A stretch of DNA of 64,000 nucleotides, from positions 42,601-106,600 of the forward strand of contig OMWE01000004.1 of the NCBI GenBank assembly GCA_900314685.1, written 5' to 3'. The position numbers were made by a program, and so were the translations under genes. Positions 42,743-51,169 of this stretch are shown in pieces; position 1 is the first letter of the stretch; each line of letters starts with the position of its first letter. The notes under the pieces were generated by a model that did not search any database, was not told where the DNA came from, and saw only the letters and a list, made by a program, of their open reading frames with translations. This DNA comes from an uncultured Actinomycetes bacterium. Its GTDB lineage: Bacteria; Actinomycetota; Coriobacteriia; Coriobacteriales; Atopobiaceae.

Positions 42743-43822
42743 CTACTTGTCGCCGAAGCTGATGCCCAGCTCGCGGGCCTCGCGGACGAGGTCGCTCTTG
42801 GGGTCGACGTACTTCAGCTTGCCGGCGATGTCGGCCAGGGGCACGCGGGTCATCTTGCCGTCGACCTTGGCGACCAGGAAGCCGTAGTCGCCCTGCACGA
42901 TTGCGTGGCCGGCGACCGCGCCGCACTGGGAGGCGAAGATGCGGTCCTCGGCGTCGGGCGCGCCGCCGCGCTGGGTGTGGCCGGGGATGGCGACGCGGGT
43001 CTCGCGGCCGGTGCGGGCCTCGATGTCGCGTGCGAGCGAGTAGGCGACGCTCGGATCGGTGCGCTGGGCGAGGCGGGCCTTGTACTCCTTCTTGGGCAGC
43101 GCCGCCTCCTCCTTGGTGATCGCGCCCTCGGCGACCACGATGATCGCGAAGCGGCCGCCGTGCTTCTCGCGCTGCTCGATGGCCTTGACGACGTTGTCGA
43201 AGTCATAGGGGATCTCGGGGATCAGGATGACGTCGGCGCCGCCGGCCACGCCCGCGTACAGGGGGATCCAGCCGACCTTGTGGCCCATGATCTCGATGAC
43301 GAAGACGCGCCCGTGCGAGCTGGCGGTCGTCTTGATGTCGTCGATCGCCTTGGTGGCGATGTCGATGGCCGAGGGGAAGCCAAAGGTCATGTCGGTGCCC
43401 CACGTGTCGTTGTCGATCGTCTTGGGCAGGCCGATTACGCGCAGGCCCTCCTCGTTGAGGCGGTTGGCCGTCTTGAGCGAGCCGTTGCCGCCGAGCACGC
43501 AGAGGTAGTCCAGCTTGAGGCGCTTGTAGGTGGATTTCATGGCCTCCACCTTGTTGAGGCCGTGCTCGTCGGGCTCGTCGAGGTACTTGAAGGGGGTGCG
43601 GCTGGTACCGAGGATGGTGCCGCCCACAGTGAGCAGGCCGCTGACGTCCGTCCAATCGAGCTTGCGGTAGTGGCCGTACATCAGGCCGCGGTAGCCGTCG
43701 AGGAAGCCGTAGAACTCGACCGGCTCCTTGCTCTCGTTGCTGACCGTGCGGACGATGGCGCGCATCGTCGCGTTGAGCGCCTGGCAGTCGCCGCCGCTCG
43801 TGAGCATACCTACTCTGAGCAT
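42743..43822 (-). CDS. pfkA: 6-phosphofructokinase (group III type)
   Basis: PFK commits fructose-6-phosphate to glycolysis. The 359-residue protein has the nucleotide loop TSGGDCQALNA (G10-G11-D12), GGTILGTSR (68-75), LGGNGSLKTANRL (110-122) and the catalytic PKTIDNDTWGTD (D137, D139). Bacterial ATP-PFK has GGDGS and the pyrophosphate enzymes have GGDDT at the position where this protein has GGNGS; the retained small glycine favours ATP. Length exceeds the 320-residue E. coli type, as usual for this clade. The start is preceded by GAAGGACC. It is transcribed away from the RelB-like gene. Confidence 0.9.
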   Translation of the reverse strand: MLRVGMLTSGGDCQALNATMRAIVRTVSNESKEPVEFYGFLDGYRGLMYGHYRKLDWTDVSGLLTVGGTILGTSRTPFKYLDEPDEHGLNKVEAMKSTYKRLKLDYLCVLGGNGSLKTANRLNEEGLRVIGLPKTIDNDTWGTDMTFGFPSAIDIATKAIDDIKTTASSHGRVFVIEIMGHKVGWIPLYAGVAGGADVILIPEIPYDFDNVVKAIEQREKHGGRFAIIVVAEGAITKEEAALPKKEYKARLAQRTDPSVAYSLARDIEARTGRETRVAIPGHTQRGGAPDAEDRIFASQCGAVAGHAIVQGDYGFLVAKVDGKMTRVPLADIAGKLKYVDPKSDLVREARELGISFGDK

Positions 43823-43874
43823 GGGTCCTTCTTTCCTTGGAACAGACAGGGGTACCGAAAACCGATTTTGCGAA

Positions 43875-43941
43875 GACGGACCAAGGCGAAGACGAACCAT
43901 GGCGAAGGCAGGCCAAGACGAACCATGGCGAAGGCGAGCCT
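43875..43941. repeat. 26-bp tandem units upstream of pfkA
   Basis: GACGAACCATGGCGAAGGC is found at 43891-43909 and 43917-43935, with a degenerate third copy (GACGGACCAAGGCGAA) at 43875. It lies 53 bp upstream of the pfkA start, so it could modulate its promoter. Confidence 0.75.
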
Positions 43942-44150
43942 TGTCGACGATCGACCCCACAAAGAAGGGCTTCGAAAATCGCCATCAATTGTACGACGCG
44001 TGCAGGGGGTCGGTGGCCCGCTCACAGACAAATTTTGACCAATCGGACTTTCTCGCCCGTGTGAGCGGTCCCGTCTGCTACTCTGCGGTATCACAGGGTA
44101 TAACAAAAACATACCAAGTCATACCACAAACGCAGCAAACAGAGGCCTTC

Positions 44151-44369
44151 GTGAAAGAGAAGATGACCCCCATCGTCGCTAAGGTGCTCCCCGACGAAAA
44201 GGACCGCTTCTTTGAAGTGACTGAGAGCATCGGCACCACACCCTCCAATGCGATTCGCATGTTTATCTCCGCGTTCAACCGGGCGGGGACGTTCCCCTTT
44301 GAGATCGTCGCCGCCGACGCGGGGGTGCGTGCTAGCGCGTCCACGGACAGGCGGGTCGCGGACAGGTAG
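44151..44369 (+). CDS. RelB/DinJ-type antitoxin, orphan
   Basis: This 72-residue protein fits the RelB/DinJ ribbon-helix-helix family: IVAKVLPDEKDRFFEVTESIGTTPSNAIRMFISAFNRAGTFPFEI matches the usual V-x-x-R-(I/L)-(D/P) strand, T-P-S-x-A-I-R-x-F helix and G-x-(L/F)-P-F ending. AGAGGCC lies 6 nt before the GTG. No adjacent RelE/YafQ toxin frame was found on either side, so it is an orphan, degraded pair, or a regulator. The C-terminal tail (ASASTDRRVADR) lies in a tandem repeat that also covers the stop codon. Confidence 0.7.
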   Translation: MKEKMTPIVAKVLPDEKDRFFEVTESIGTTPSNAIRMFISAFNRAGTFPFEIVAADAGVRASASTDRRVADR

Positions 44370-44430
44370 GTAGCCGGCGCCCGCAGACGGGCGGGCTGCG
44401 GACAGGCAGCGTGCCGGCGCCCGCAGACGG
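44351..44430. repeat. 40-bp tandem duplication over the RelB stop
   Basis: Two 40-bp units, 44351-44390 and 44391-44430, share GCCGGCGCCCGCAGACGG and a GCGGACAGG segment. The first contains the antitoxin stop codon. Confidence 0.8.
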
Positions 44431-44475
44431 GCGGGCGCATCTACAGGAGTCGGGCTGCGGACGAAAGGGGCGGCC

Positions 44476-44613
44476 ATGCGGGCAAGGTTTCACTGGGGGC
44501 TCATGCGGCTTGCGCTGCGCCTGGCCAGGGCCCTGCCCTGCACCGCGACCGAGCGGTGGCGCAGCGCGCAGACCAGGTACTGCTACTCCCACATGTGGAG
44601 CGATTTCCGTTAA
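44476..44613 (+). CDS. Possible 45-residue basic small protein
   Basis: A short frame with AAAGGGG 6 nt before its ATG encodes MRARFHWGLMRLALRLARAL followed by PCTATERWRSAQTRYCYSHM and WSDFR. The first 20 residues form an amphipathic, arginine-rich helix. It could be a real small protein (possibly a remnant toxin next to the RelB-like antitoxin) or chance. No family is recognised. Confidence 0.35.
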   Translation: MRARFHWGLMRLALRLARALPCTATERWRSAQTRYCYSHMWSDFR

Positions 44614-44738
44614 GACGCGCGCCTTTTTACCCTGTGCCGTTTCGCCGCGGTGAACAGCCGCGCGCTCACGATGCGTGCCCGCCCCTCCTGCCATAAAATA
44701 TTGCGGTCAAATGCAACGACGACTCGATAGGGGAGAAC

Positions 44739-45056
44739 ATGGCCCTCACACGAGAAGACGTTGCGGGCATCGCCGACTATGCCCGCATCGCCCTGACACC
44801 GGACGAGCTCACCGAGATGACCGACTACATGAACGAGGCCGTCGATATGCTCCAACCCATTCGCGAGTACGACCTGGAGGGCGTGGAGCCCACCTTCCAT
44901 CCCATCGGAGACCTCTCCAACGTGATGAGCGAGGACGTGCCCGACACCACGGTCCGCGCGCTGCCGATCGATGTGGCGCTGCACAACGCCGGCGCGAGCC
45001 GCGACCGCTCGTTCCGCGTACCGTCCATCCTGGGTGACGAGGGAGGCGACCGCTGA
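44739..45056 (+). CDS. gatC: Asp-tRNA(Asn)/Glu-tRNA(Gln) amidotransferase subunit C
   Basis: GatC stabilises the GatA-GatB complex that converts Glu-tRNA(Gln) and Asp-tRNA(Asn) to the amidated forms. The 105-residue product shows the family pattern LTREDVAGIADYARIALTPDEL at the N-terminus and the D-x-x-x-V-x-P-(T/M) stretch DLEGVEPTFHPI. A GGGGAGAAC site precedes the ATG. Its TGA overlaps the gatA ATG (TGATG), giving tight coupling in the gatCAB operon. Confidence 0.95.
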   Translation: MALTREDVAGIADYARIALTPDELTEMTDYMNEAVDMLQPIREYDLEGVEPTFHPIGDLSNVMSEDVPDTTVRALPIDVALHNAGASRDRSFRVPSILGDEGGDR

Positions 45057-46555
45057 TGGCGCGCAATCTCGACGAACTGACGGCGGCCCAGGTCGCGGCG
45101 GGCGTCCGCGCGGGCGACTTCACGGCGACCGAGGTGGCCCGCGCCTCCCTTGACGCGGTGGACCGGCGCGACCCCGGGGTCCAGGCCTTCCTGGAGGTTT
45201 CGGCGGACCTGGCGCTGGCGGCGGCGGCGCACACGGACGCGCGTATCGCGGCTGGCGAGGAGGTCGGTCCGCTCGCGGGCGTGCCCGTGGCCTTCAAGGA
45301 CAACATGCACCTCATCGGCACGCACACCACCTGCGCATCCAAGATGCTCGAAAATTATGAGTCCGTCTTTACCGCGACGTGTGTGCAGCGCCTGCTCGAC
45401 GCCGGCGCCACGCCAATCGGTAAGACAAACATGGACGAGTTCGCCTTTGGCAGCTCCACCGAGAGCTCGGCCTTCCACCCCACCTGCAACCCCTGGGACA
45501 CCGGGCGCGTGCCGGGCGGCAGCTCGGGCGGCTCGGCGGCCGCGGTCGCGTCGGGCGAGGTCCATATCGCGCTCGGCTCCGACACGGGCGGCTCGATCCG
45601 CCAGCCGGCCAGCTTCTGCGGCGTCGTGGGCCTCAAGCCCACCTACGGCGCGGTCAGCCGCTACGGCGTGGTGGCCTTCGGCAGCTCGCTCGACCAGGTC
45701 GGTCCCTTTGGCCGCACGGTCGCCGACGTCGCGCTCGCGATGAACGCCCTGACCGGCGTGGGCCGCGACCCCTACGACTCCACGAGCCAGGAGTGCCCGG
45801 TCGACTTCACCGAGCACCTGGAGGATTCGATCGAGGGCAAGACGGTCGGCATCGTGCCCGAGCTGCTGGAGATGGAGGGCCTCACGGACGAGTGCCGCGA
45901 GGGCATCGAGCGTGCCCGCCGCGCTTTTGAGGACCAGGGCGCCAAGGTGATCGAGGTCGACCTGCCCAACATCTCCTCGGCGGTCGCGGCCTACTACGTG
46001 ATCGGCCCCTGCGAGGCCTTCTCCAACCTGGCCCGCTTCGACGGCGTCCGCTACGGCTACCAGGAGCAGGGCTGCGCCACGCTGGCCGAGCAGACCTCGC
46101 TCTCGCGCGCGCACGGCTTTGGCGCCGAGGCCAAGCGCCGCCAGATGCTGGGCGCCTACCTGCTGTCCTCCGGCGTCTACGACCAGTACTACTACCCGGC
46201 GCAGCAGGTCCGCACGCTGATTACCCAGGACTACGCGCGCGCCTACCAGAGCTGCGACGTGATCATGCTCCCGTCGAGCCCCAACACGGCTTTCCGCTTC
46301 GGCGAGATCTCCGACCCGACGGCCATGTACGCCTCGGACATGTACACCATCTCCAACAACATCGTCGGCAACGGCGGCATCTCGGTCCCGGTGGGCCTGG
46401 GCGCCGCGAGCGGCATGCCCGTCGCGGTCCAGCTGCAGGGCCCGGCCTTCAAGGACCGGTCGCTCCTGCAGTTCGCCCGTGCCGTGGAGCGCGGCTGCGG
46501 CAACGGGTGTCTTGTCGCGCCCGGCTTTGCCGGGAAGGGAGGCGATCTGGCATGA
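45056..46555 (+). CDS. gatA: Asp-tRNA(Asn)/Glu-tRNA(Gln) amidotransferase subunit A
   Basis: GatA is the glutaminase of the amidotransferase: it releases ammonia from glutamine, which is channelled to GatB. The 499-residue product has the amidase signature with the Ser-cisSer-Lys triad as K81 (AFKDNMH), S156 (PGGSSGGSAA) and S180 (DTGGSIRQPA). Length is normal. It overlaps gatC by one base and gatB by ATGA. The presence of the complex implies that this organism makes Gln-tRNA and/or Asn-tRNA indirectly. Confidence 0.97.
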   Translation: MARNLDELTAAQVAAGVRAGDFTATEVARASLDAVDRRDPGVQAFLEVSADLALAAAAHTDARIAAGEEVGPLAGVPVAFKDNMHLIGTHTTCASKMLENYESVFTATCVQRLLDAGATPIGKTNMDEFAFGSSTESSAFHPTCNPWDTGRVPGGSSGGSAAAVASGEVHIALGSDTGGSIRQPASFCGVVGLKPTYGAVSRYGVVAFGSSLDQVGPFGRTVADVALAMNALTGVGRDPYDSTSQECPVDFTEHLEDSIEGKTVGIVPELLEMEGLTDECREGIERARRAFEDQGAKVIEVDLPNISSAVAAYYVIGPCEAFSNLARFDGVRYGYQEQGCATLAEQTSLSRAHGFGAEAKRRQMLGAYLLSSGVYDQYYYPAQQVRTLITQDYARAYQSCDVIMLPSSPNTAFRFGEISDPTAMYASDMYTISNNIVGNGGISVPVGLGAASGMPVAVQLQGPAFKDRSLLQFARAVERGCGNGCLVAPGFAGKGGDLA

Positions 46556-48120
46556 AGAAACTCCAGGACGTTCTCAAGGACTGGGAGGCCGTGATCGGCC
46601 TCGAGGTGCACACCGAGCTCACCGCGCTCGACACCAAGATGTTCTGCAACTGCCGCCTGTCGCACGACGACGCGCCCAATACCAACGTCTGCCCGGTCTG
46701 CCTGGGCATGCCCGGCGCACTGCCCGTGCCCAACAAAAAGGCGATCGAGTCCATCGTGATGGCCGGCCTCGCGACCAACTGCGAGATCCAGAAGCACTCG
46801 ATGTTCTACCGCAAGCACTACTTCTATCCCGATATGGCCAAGAACTTCCAGACCACGCAGGGCCCCGTCGCATTTTGCATGTACGGCCACCTGGACCTGG
46901 AGGTCTCGGGCGACGGCGCCAAGGAGCGCCCGGAGGGCATCGTGACCGGCCAGGACACCGTGGCCGCGCACGACCAGCCGCACCCCGTGACGCCCGAGCG
47001 CGCGGCCGACGGCTCCTACACCGTGCCCATCCGCATCCTGCGCATCCACATGGAGGAGGATGCGGCCAAGATGGTGCACATCGGCGGAGAAGAAGGACGC
47101 ATCACCGCCGCGACCGAGAGCCTGATCGACTACAACCGCTGCGGCACGCCCCTGATCGAGCTCGTGACGGAGCCCGACCTGCGCACGCCCGAGGAGGCCC
47201 GCCTCTTCATGGAGAAGCTCCAGCAGACCTTCCGCACGCTGGGCATCTCCGACTGCTCGCTGGAGAACGGCTCCATGCGCTGCGACGGCAACGTCAGCCT
47301 GCGACGCCGCGGCACCACCAAGCTGGGCACCAAGACCGAGCTCAAAAACATCAACTCCTTCAAGAGCCTGCACGACGGCCTGGAGTACGAGATCTGCCGC
47401 CAGGCCGAGGTGCTGGAGGAGGGTGGCATCGTCTACCAGGAGACCCGCCACTGGGAGCCCAGCCGCAAGCGCACGATCGTGATGCGCGTCAAGGAGACCG
47501 CGGACGACTACCGCCTCTTCCCGGACCCCGACCTCGCGCCCTTCGACCTGACCGACGACTTCATCGAGCGCTGCCGCGAGCGCATCCCCGAGCTGCCCGA
47601 CGCCAAGCGCGACCGCTACATGCAGGCGTACGGCCTCAAGCGCAAGGACGCGGCTCAGATCGCGGGTGACCCGGCGACGGCGACGCTCTTTGAGGAGAGC
47701 GTAGGCGCGGCGGGCGAGAAGGCCGCCCCGACGGTGGCCAATGTGGTGGTCAACATCGTGCCGAGCTTCAAGGCGCTGACGGCGGCGCAGGTGGCCTCCG
47801 TCTCCAAGCTGCTGGCGGTCGACGCCATCACCTTCGCCCAGGCACGCGAGGTGATGGAGGCCGTGGACGGTACGGACGAGGACCCGGAGCGCGTGGTGGA
47901 CGAGCGCGGCATGCGCCAGGCCACGAGCACGGATGAGCTCGCACCCATCGTGGACGAGGTGCTTGCCCGCTGCACCGACCAGGTCCAGCAGTACAGGGAC
48001 GGCAACAAGAAGGTCGTGGGCTTCCTCGTCGGCCAGTGCATGAAGGCCGCCAAGGCCGCCGGCGCCCCCGGTAATCCCAAGCTCTTCAACAAGATGCTCA
48101 CGGAGAGGCTCGAAGCCTAA
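46552..48120 (+). CDS. gatB: Asp-tRNA(Asn)/Glu-tRNA(Gln) amidotransferase subunit B
   Basis: GatB phosphorylates and amidates the misacylated tRNA. The 522-residue product begins MKKLQDVLKDWEAVIGLEVH, with the family's IGLEVHTEL strand, a cysteine pair CNCRLS ... CPVCLG that binds zinc, FYRKHYFYPD, and the C-terminal helical YqeY-like tail (about 420-522) that holds tRNA. The ATG overlaps the gatA stop and has GGGAGG upstream. A terminator follows. Confidence 0.97.
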   Translation: MKKLQDVLKDWEAVIGLEVHTELTALDTKMFCNCRLSHDDAPNTNVCPVCLGMPGALPVPNKKAIESIVMAGLATNCEIQKHSMFYRKHYFYPDMAKNFQTTQGPVAFCMYGHLDLEVSGDGAKERPEGIVTGQDTVAAHDQPHPVTPERAADGSYTVPIRILRIHMEEDAAKMVHIGGEEGRITAATESLIDYNRCGTPLIELVTEPDLRTPEEARLFMEKLQQTFRTLGISDCSLENGSMRCDGNVSLRRRGTTKLGTKTELKNINSFKSLHDGLEYEICRQAEVLEEGGIVYQETRHWEPSRKRTIVMRVKETADDYRLFPDPDLAPFDLTDDFIERCRERIPELPDAKRDRYMQAYGLKRKDAAQIAGDPATATLFEESVGAAGEKAAPTVANVVVNIVPSFKALTAAQVASVSKLLAVDAITFAQAREVMEAVDGTDEDPERVVDERGMRQATSTDELAPIVDEVLARCTDQVQQYRDGNKKVVGFLVGQCMKAAKAAGAPGNPKLFNKMLTERLEA

Positions 48121-48147
48121 CCTCACGGGTGCCTGTCTATTGATGGC

Positions 48148-48183
48148 GGCGCGGCATCGCTTCGGCGGTGTCGCGCCTTTTTC
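48148..48183 (+). terminator. Rho-independent terminator of gatCAB
   Basis: GGCGCGGCA (48148-48156) pairs with TGTCGCGCC (48169-48177, one wobble), followed by TTTTTC. About 28 bp after the gatB stop. Confidence 0.88.
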
Positions 48184-48249
48184 ATTCGTCCTCGGTTCCC
48201 CGCTGATGCCGCTCGTTTTCCGGTACTTCTTACGCTAGGATAAAAGCGT

Positions 48250-49035
48250 ATGGCTCGGGAGTGGGCGAGCATCGCCCGGCGGCAGCGGACGGCATCGATG
48301 GCGAGCGTCAGAAGTCACAACACAGTGCGGGGCAGGGTCTCGGCCCTCCGGCCGGTGTGGCTGCTGTATGCCGTGTTGGCGGCTGGCGTCCTGCTCGGCA
48401 GCGTCTTTGAGATGAGCAAGGGCACGTTTTTCTTTGGCTGGTTTCTCTTCTTCCTCGTGCCGATGTCGACGGTGGCCTGCGCGCCCTTCGGTTTTTTGGT
48501 GGGCGTGCTCGCCCAGTATCGCGTGTGGTACACCCAGCGGTACTCCTGGCGTTTCGTCGGGGCCGCGACTGCGCTCATGTTTGTCATCATGCTGGTCGGG
48601 TGGGGGTCGCTGATCGTCGCCCATTTCGACCCCATGTACGTGCTCGCCGTCGTGTGGCCCACGGTCACGTCCGCGCTCTTTATGATCCTCGGTATGTACC
48701 TGGTCCGCTGCAACGAGTACGTGGAGAGCGCGTATGACGCTGGCGTCGACCTGGACGGGGACGACGTCTACGACGCCTACGGCAACTACATTCCCACCGG
48801 CAATCCCGACGACTACGACGCCTACGGCAACTACGTCGCCTATGGCAGGCACGATGCCGACGACGGGGCATACGGCGACGACCTCGCATACGAGGCATAC
48901 GACGAGTATGAGGACATCGACGACGAGGCGGACGACGTACTCGAGGACGAGGCGGACGATGGCCTCGAATATGAGACATACGACGAACCCGGCGACGATG
49001 TGGCCGATACCGGTCTAGACCAAAATAACGAATAG
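48250..49035 (+). CDS. Membrane protein with acidic, Tyr/Asp-repeat tail
   Basis: I do not recognise this 261-residue protein. It has a basic N-terminus, four hydrophobic helices (about 37-53, 58-78, 80-95 and 103-155, the last a pair), and a C-terminal tail of about 95 residues that is almost entirely Asp, Glu, Tyr, Gly and Ala. The tail repeats YDAYGNY twice and later has DDEADDVLEDEADD. Such tails may bind cations or basic partners. A second in-frame ATG (48298) is a possible start. It lies alone after the gatCAB terminator. Confidence 0.65.
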   Translation: MAREWASIARRQRTASMASVRSHNTVRGRVSALRPVWLLYAVLAAGVLLGSVFEMSKGTFFFGWFLFFLVPMSTVACAPFGFLVGVLAQYRVWYTQRYSWRFVGAATALMFVIMLVGWGSLIVAHFDPMYVLAVVWPTVTSALFMILGMYLVRCNEYVESAYDAGVDLDGDDVYDAYGNYIPTGNPDDYDAYGNYVAYGRHDADDGAYGDDLAYEAYDEYEDIDDEADDVLEDEADDGLEYETYDEPGDDVADTGLDQNNE

Positions 49036-49100
49036 GAAGCCCGACAGACGGGTAGACTAGATATGTTGTGTCCCGGAAACGTGTAATGGAGGGTTTGTTT

Positions 49101-50264
49101 ATGGCAGTCAATCGTTTCGTGCTCAACACCATTTCCTACCATGGCGAGGGCGCCATCAAGGAGATTCCGGGTGAGCTGCAGCGTCGCGACTACGACCACG
49201 TCTTTGTGAGCTCCGACCCTGACCTCGTGAAGTTCGGCGTTACCTCAAAGGTCACCGACCTGCTCGACGAGGCTGGTATCAAGTGGGACCTCTACGACGA
49301 GGTCAAGCCCAACCCCACCATCAAGAACGTCCAGGACGGCGTTGAGGCCTTCAAGAAGTCCGGCGCCCAGGCCATCGTGACCATCGGCGGCGGCTCGGCC
49401 ATGGACACCGCCAAGGCCATCGGCATCATCGTCAACAACCCCGAGTTCGCCGACGTCAAGTCCCTCGAGGGCGTCGCCGACACCAAGAAGCACGCTGTCT
49501 TCACCATCGCCGTGCCGACAACCGCCGGTACCGCGGCCGAGGTCACGATCAACTACGTGATCACCGACCCCGACAAGGAGCGCAAGTTCGTCTGCGTCGA
49601 CACCAACGACATCCCCGAGGTCGCCGTCGTCGACCCCGACATGATGGCCTCCATGCCCGTGGGCCTCACCGCCGCCACCGGCATGGACGCGCTGACCCAC
49701 GCCATCGAGGGCTACACCACCAAGGGCGCCTGGGAGCTCTCTGACATGTTCCACTACAAGGCCATCGAGGTCATCTCGCACAACCTGCGCGACGCCGTCC
49801 AGGAGGCCAAGGACAAGAAGCCGGGCACCGGCCGCAAGGAGATGGCGCTGGGCCAGTACATCGCCGGCATGGGCTTCTCCAACGTCGGTCTGGGCATCGA
49901 CCACTCCATGGCCCACACCCTGTCCGCGCACTACGACACCCCGCACGGTGTGGCCTGCGCCATGCTGCTCCCGATCTCCATGGAGTTCAACAAGCCGGTC
50001 GTCGCAAAGAAGCAGGCCGAGATCGCCCGCGCCATGGGCATCGACACCACGGGCATGAGCGATGAGGAGGCCGCCGACGCCGCCATCGCCGCCGTCCGCC
50101 AGCTGGGCGAGGACGTGGGCATCCCCAAGACCTGTAAGGGCCTCGTCGAGGAGGACCTCGACCAGCTCGCCAAGGACGCCCTGGCCGACGCCTGCTACCC
50201 CGGCAACCCGCGCGAGGCCTCGCTGGACGAGGTCAAGGACATGTTCCGCCAGATTATGGCGTAA
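49101..50264 (+). CDS. fucO: Lactaldehyde reductase / iron-containing alcohol dehydrogenase
   Basis: The 387-residue product is very close to E. coli FucO, which reduces lactaldehyde to 1,2-propanediol in fucose and rhamnose fermentation. Shared blocks include NPEFADVKSLEGVADT, IAVPTTAGTAAEVTINYVIT, FVCVDTNDIPEVA, GMDALTHAIEGY and ALGQYIAGMGFSNVGLG. Metal-ligand Asp and His residues are present in DALTHAIEG and in the IDHSMAH / DTPHGVA pair. GGAGGGTTTGTTT precedes the ATG. No other fucose genes are in the window, so the physiological aldehyde is inferred. A terminator follows, one of two near-identical copies. Confidence 0.92.
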   Translation: MAVNRFVLNTISYHGEGAIKEIPGELQRRDYDHVFVSSDPDLVKFGVTSKVTDLLDEAGIKWDLYDEVKPNPTIKNVQDGVEAFKKSGAQAIVTIGGGSAMDTAKAIGIIVNNPEFADVKSLEGVADTKKHAVFTIAVPTTAGTAAEVTINYVITDPDKERKFVCVDTNDIPEVAVVDPDMMASMPVGLTAATGMDALTHAIEGYTTKGAWELSDMFHYKAIEVISHNLRDAVQEAKDKKPGTGRKEMALGQYIAGMGFSNVGLGIDHSMAHTLSAHYDTPHGVACAMLLPISMEFNKPVVAKKQAEIARAMGIDTTGMSDEEAADAAIAAVRQLGEDVGIPKTCKGLVEEDLDQLAKDALADACYPGNPREASLDEVKDMFRQIMA

Positions 50265-50320
50265 CTGATTCTGGCGCAGGCCGGTCCGGCACAAGCCGGC
50301 AGATATTCTGGCGCGAGCCG

Positions 50321-50382
50321 GCAAGAATAACAGTCTGGGTCGGAGGGCCCCGCGGCATGGCGTCGCGGGGTCCTTCTTCTTA
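50321..50382 (+). terminator. Terminator after fucO (left copy of a duplicated 62-bp sequence)
   Basis: GGCCCCGCG (50346-50354) pairs with CGCGGGGTC (50364-50372), followed by CTTCTTCTT. The 62-bp block starting GCAAGAATAACAGTC recurs at 55791-55852 with about 6 differences. Confidence 0.85.
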
Positions 50383-50444
50383 CTGCACTGGTCTGGCGAT
50401 ATTCTGCTTTACAATGCTTTGATGTAGCTCAGAAGGGAGACGCC

Positions 50445-51161
50445 ATGCTGAGGATTGCCCTCGTGGAAGACACGGATCGCGATGCGCAGGTCACGCTGGC
50501 ATATATCGACCGCTGGGCCACGGAGGAGGGCATCGATTCGCCAGCGGTGACTCGTTTCCCTACCGGCGAGGACTTCCTTGAGGGCTTTGAAAAGAATTCA
50601 GGTGCCTACGACCTTGTCTTTCTGGATATACAGACCACGGGCGACAGCGGCATGCGCGTCGCCGTGCGGCTGCGCCAGGCCGGCTCGTCCATCCAGATCG
50701 TGTTCACCACCAAGGTAGCCGGCCTCGCGGCCATGGGCTACAACGTGGACGCGCTTGGCTACCTCATCAAGCCTATCGAGTACCCCCTCTTCCGCTTGGT
50801 CATGCGCAAGGCGCAGAAGGCCGTCTCGGCACGCGCGGGCATCGCGATTCCCGTTACGGTGGATGGCGGTATGCGGATCCTGCAGTCGCGGGACGTGCGC
50901 TATGTGGAGGTAGATCAACACAACCTCTTGTTCCACACGGCGGATGCCACCTATAGGACACGGGGCAGCCTCAAGGCCATATCGTCCCAGCTGGCCGGGG
51001 AGCCGTTCAGTCTGGCCAACAGATATGCGCTTGTCAACCTGTCGTGGGTCCGCGGTATTACAGACGGTCAGGCGGAGCTGGATACTGGCGAGCTCCTGCC
51101 CCTCAGCCGCTCTCGCCGGCGAGAGTTCCCGCAGGCCCTCGCGGCGTACCTCGGAGCATAG
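50445..51161 (+). CDS. LytTR-family response regulator
   Basis: This 238-residue regulator has a receiver domain with phospho-acceptor D61 (DLVFLDIQTTG) and acidic pocket V-E-D-T-D near residue 8, then a LytTR DNA-binding domain (about 135-235) with YVEVDQHNLLFHT and TRGSLKAI. Members resemble AgrA/VirR and bind direct repeats upstream of target operons. A TACAAT -10-like box is at 50410-50415 and GAAGGGAGAC precedes the ATG. Its stop is 8 bp before the histidine kinase start. The adjacent GH3 gene is a plausible target. Confidence 0.9.
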   Translation: MLRIALVEDTDRDAQVTLAYIDRWATEEGIDSPAVTRFPTGEDFLEGFEKNSGAYDLVFLDIQTTGDSGMRVAVRLRQAGSSIQIVFTTKVAGLAAMGYNVDALGYLIKPIEYPLFRLVMRKAQKAVSARAGIAIPVTVDGGMRILQSRDVRYVEVDQHNLLFHTADATYRTRGSLKAISSQLAGEPFSLANRYALVNLSWVRGITDGQAELDTGELLPLSRSRRREFPQALAAYLGA

Positions 51162-51169
51162 GGACGTAT

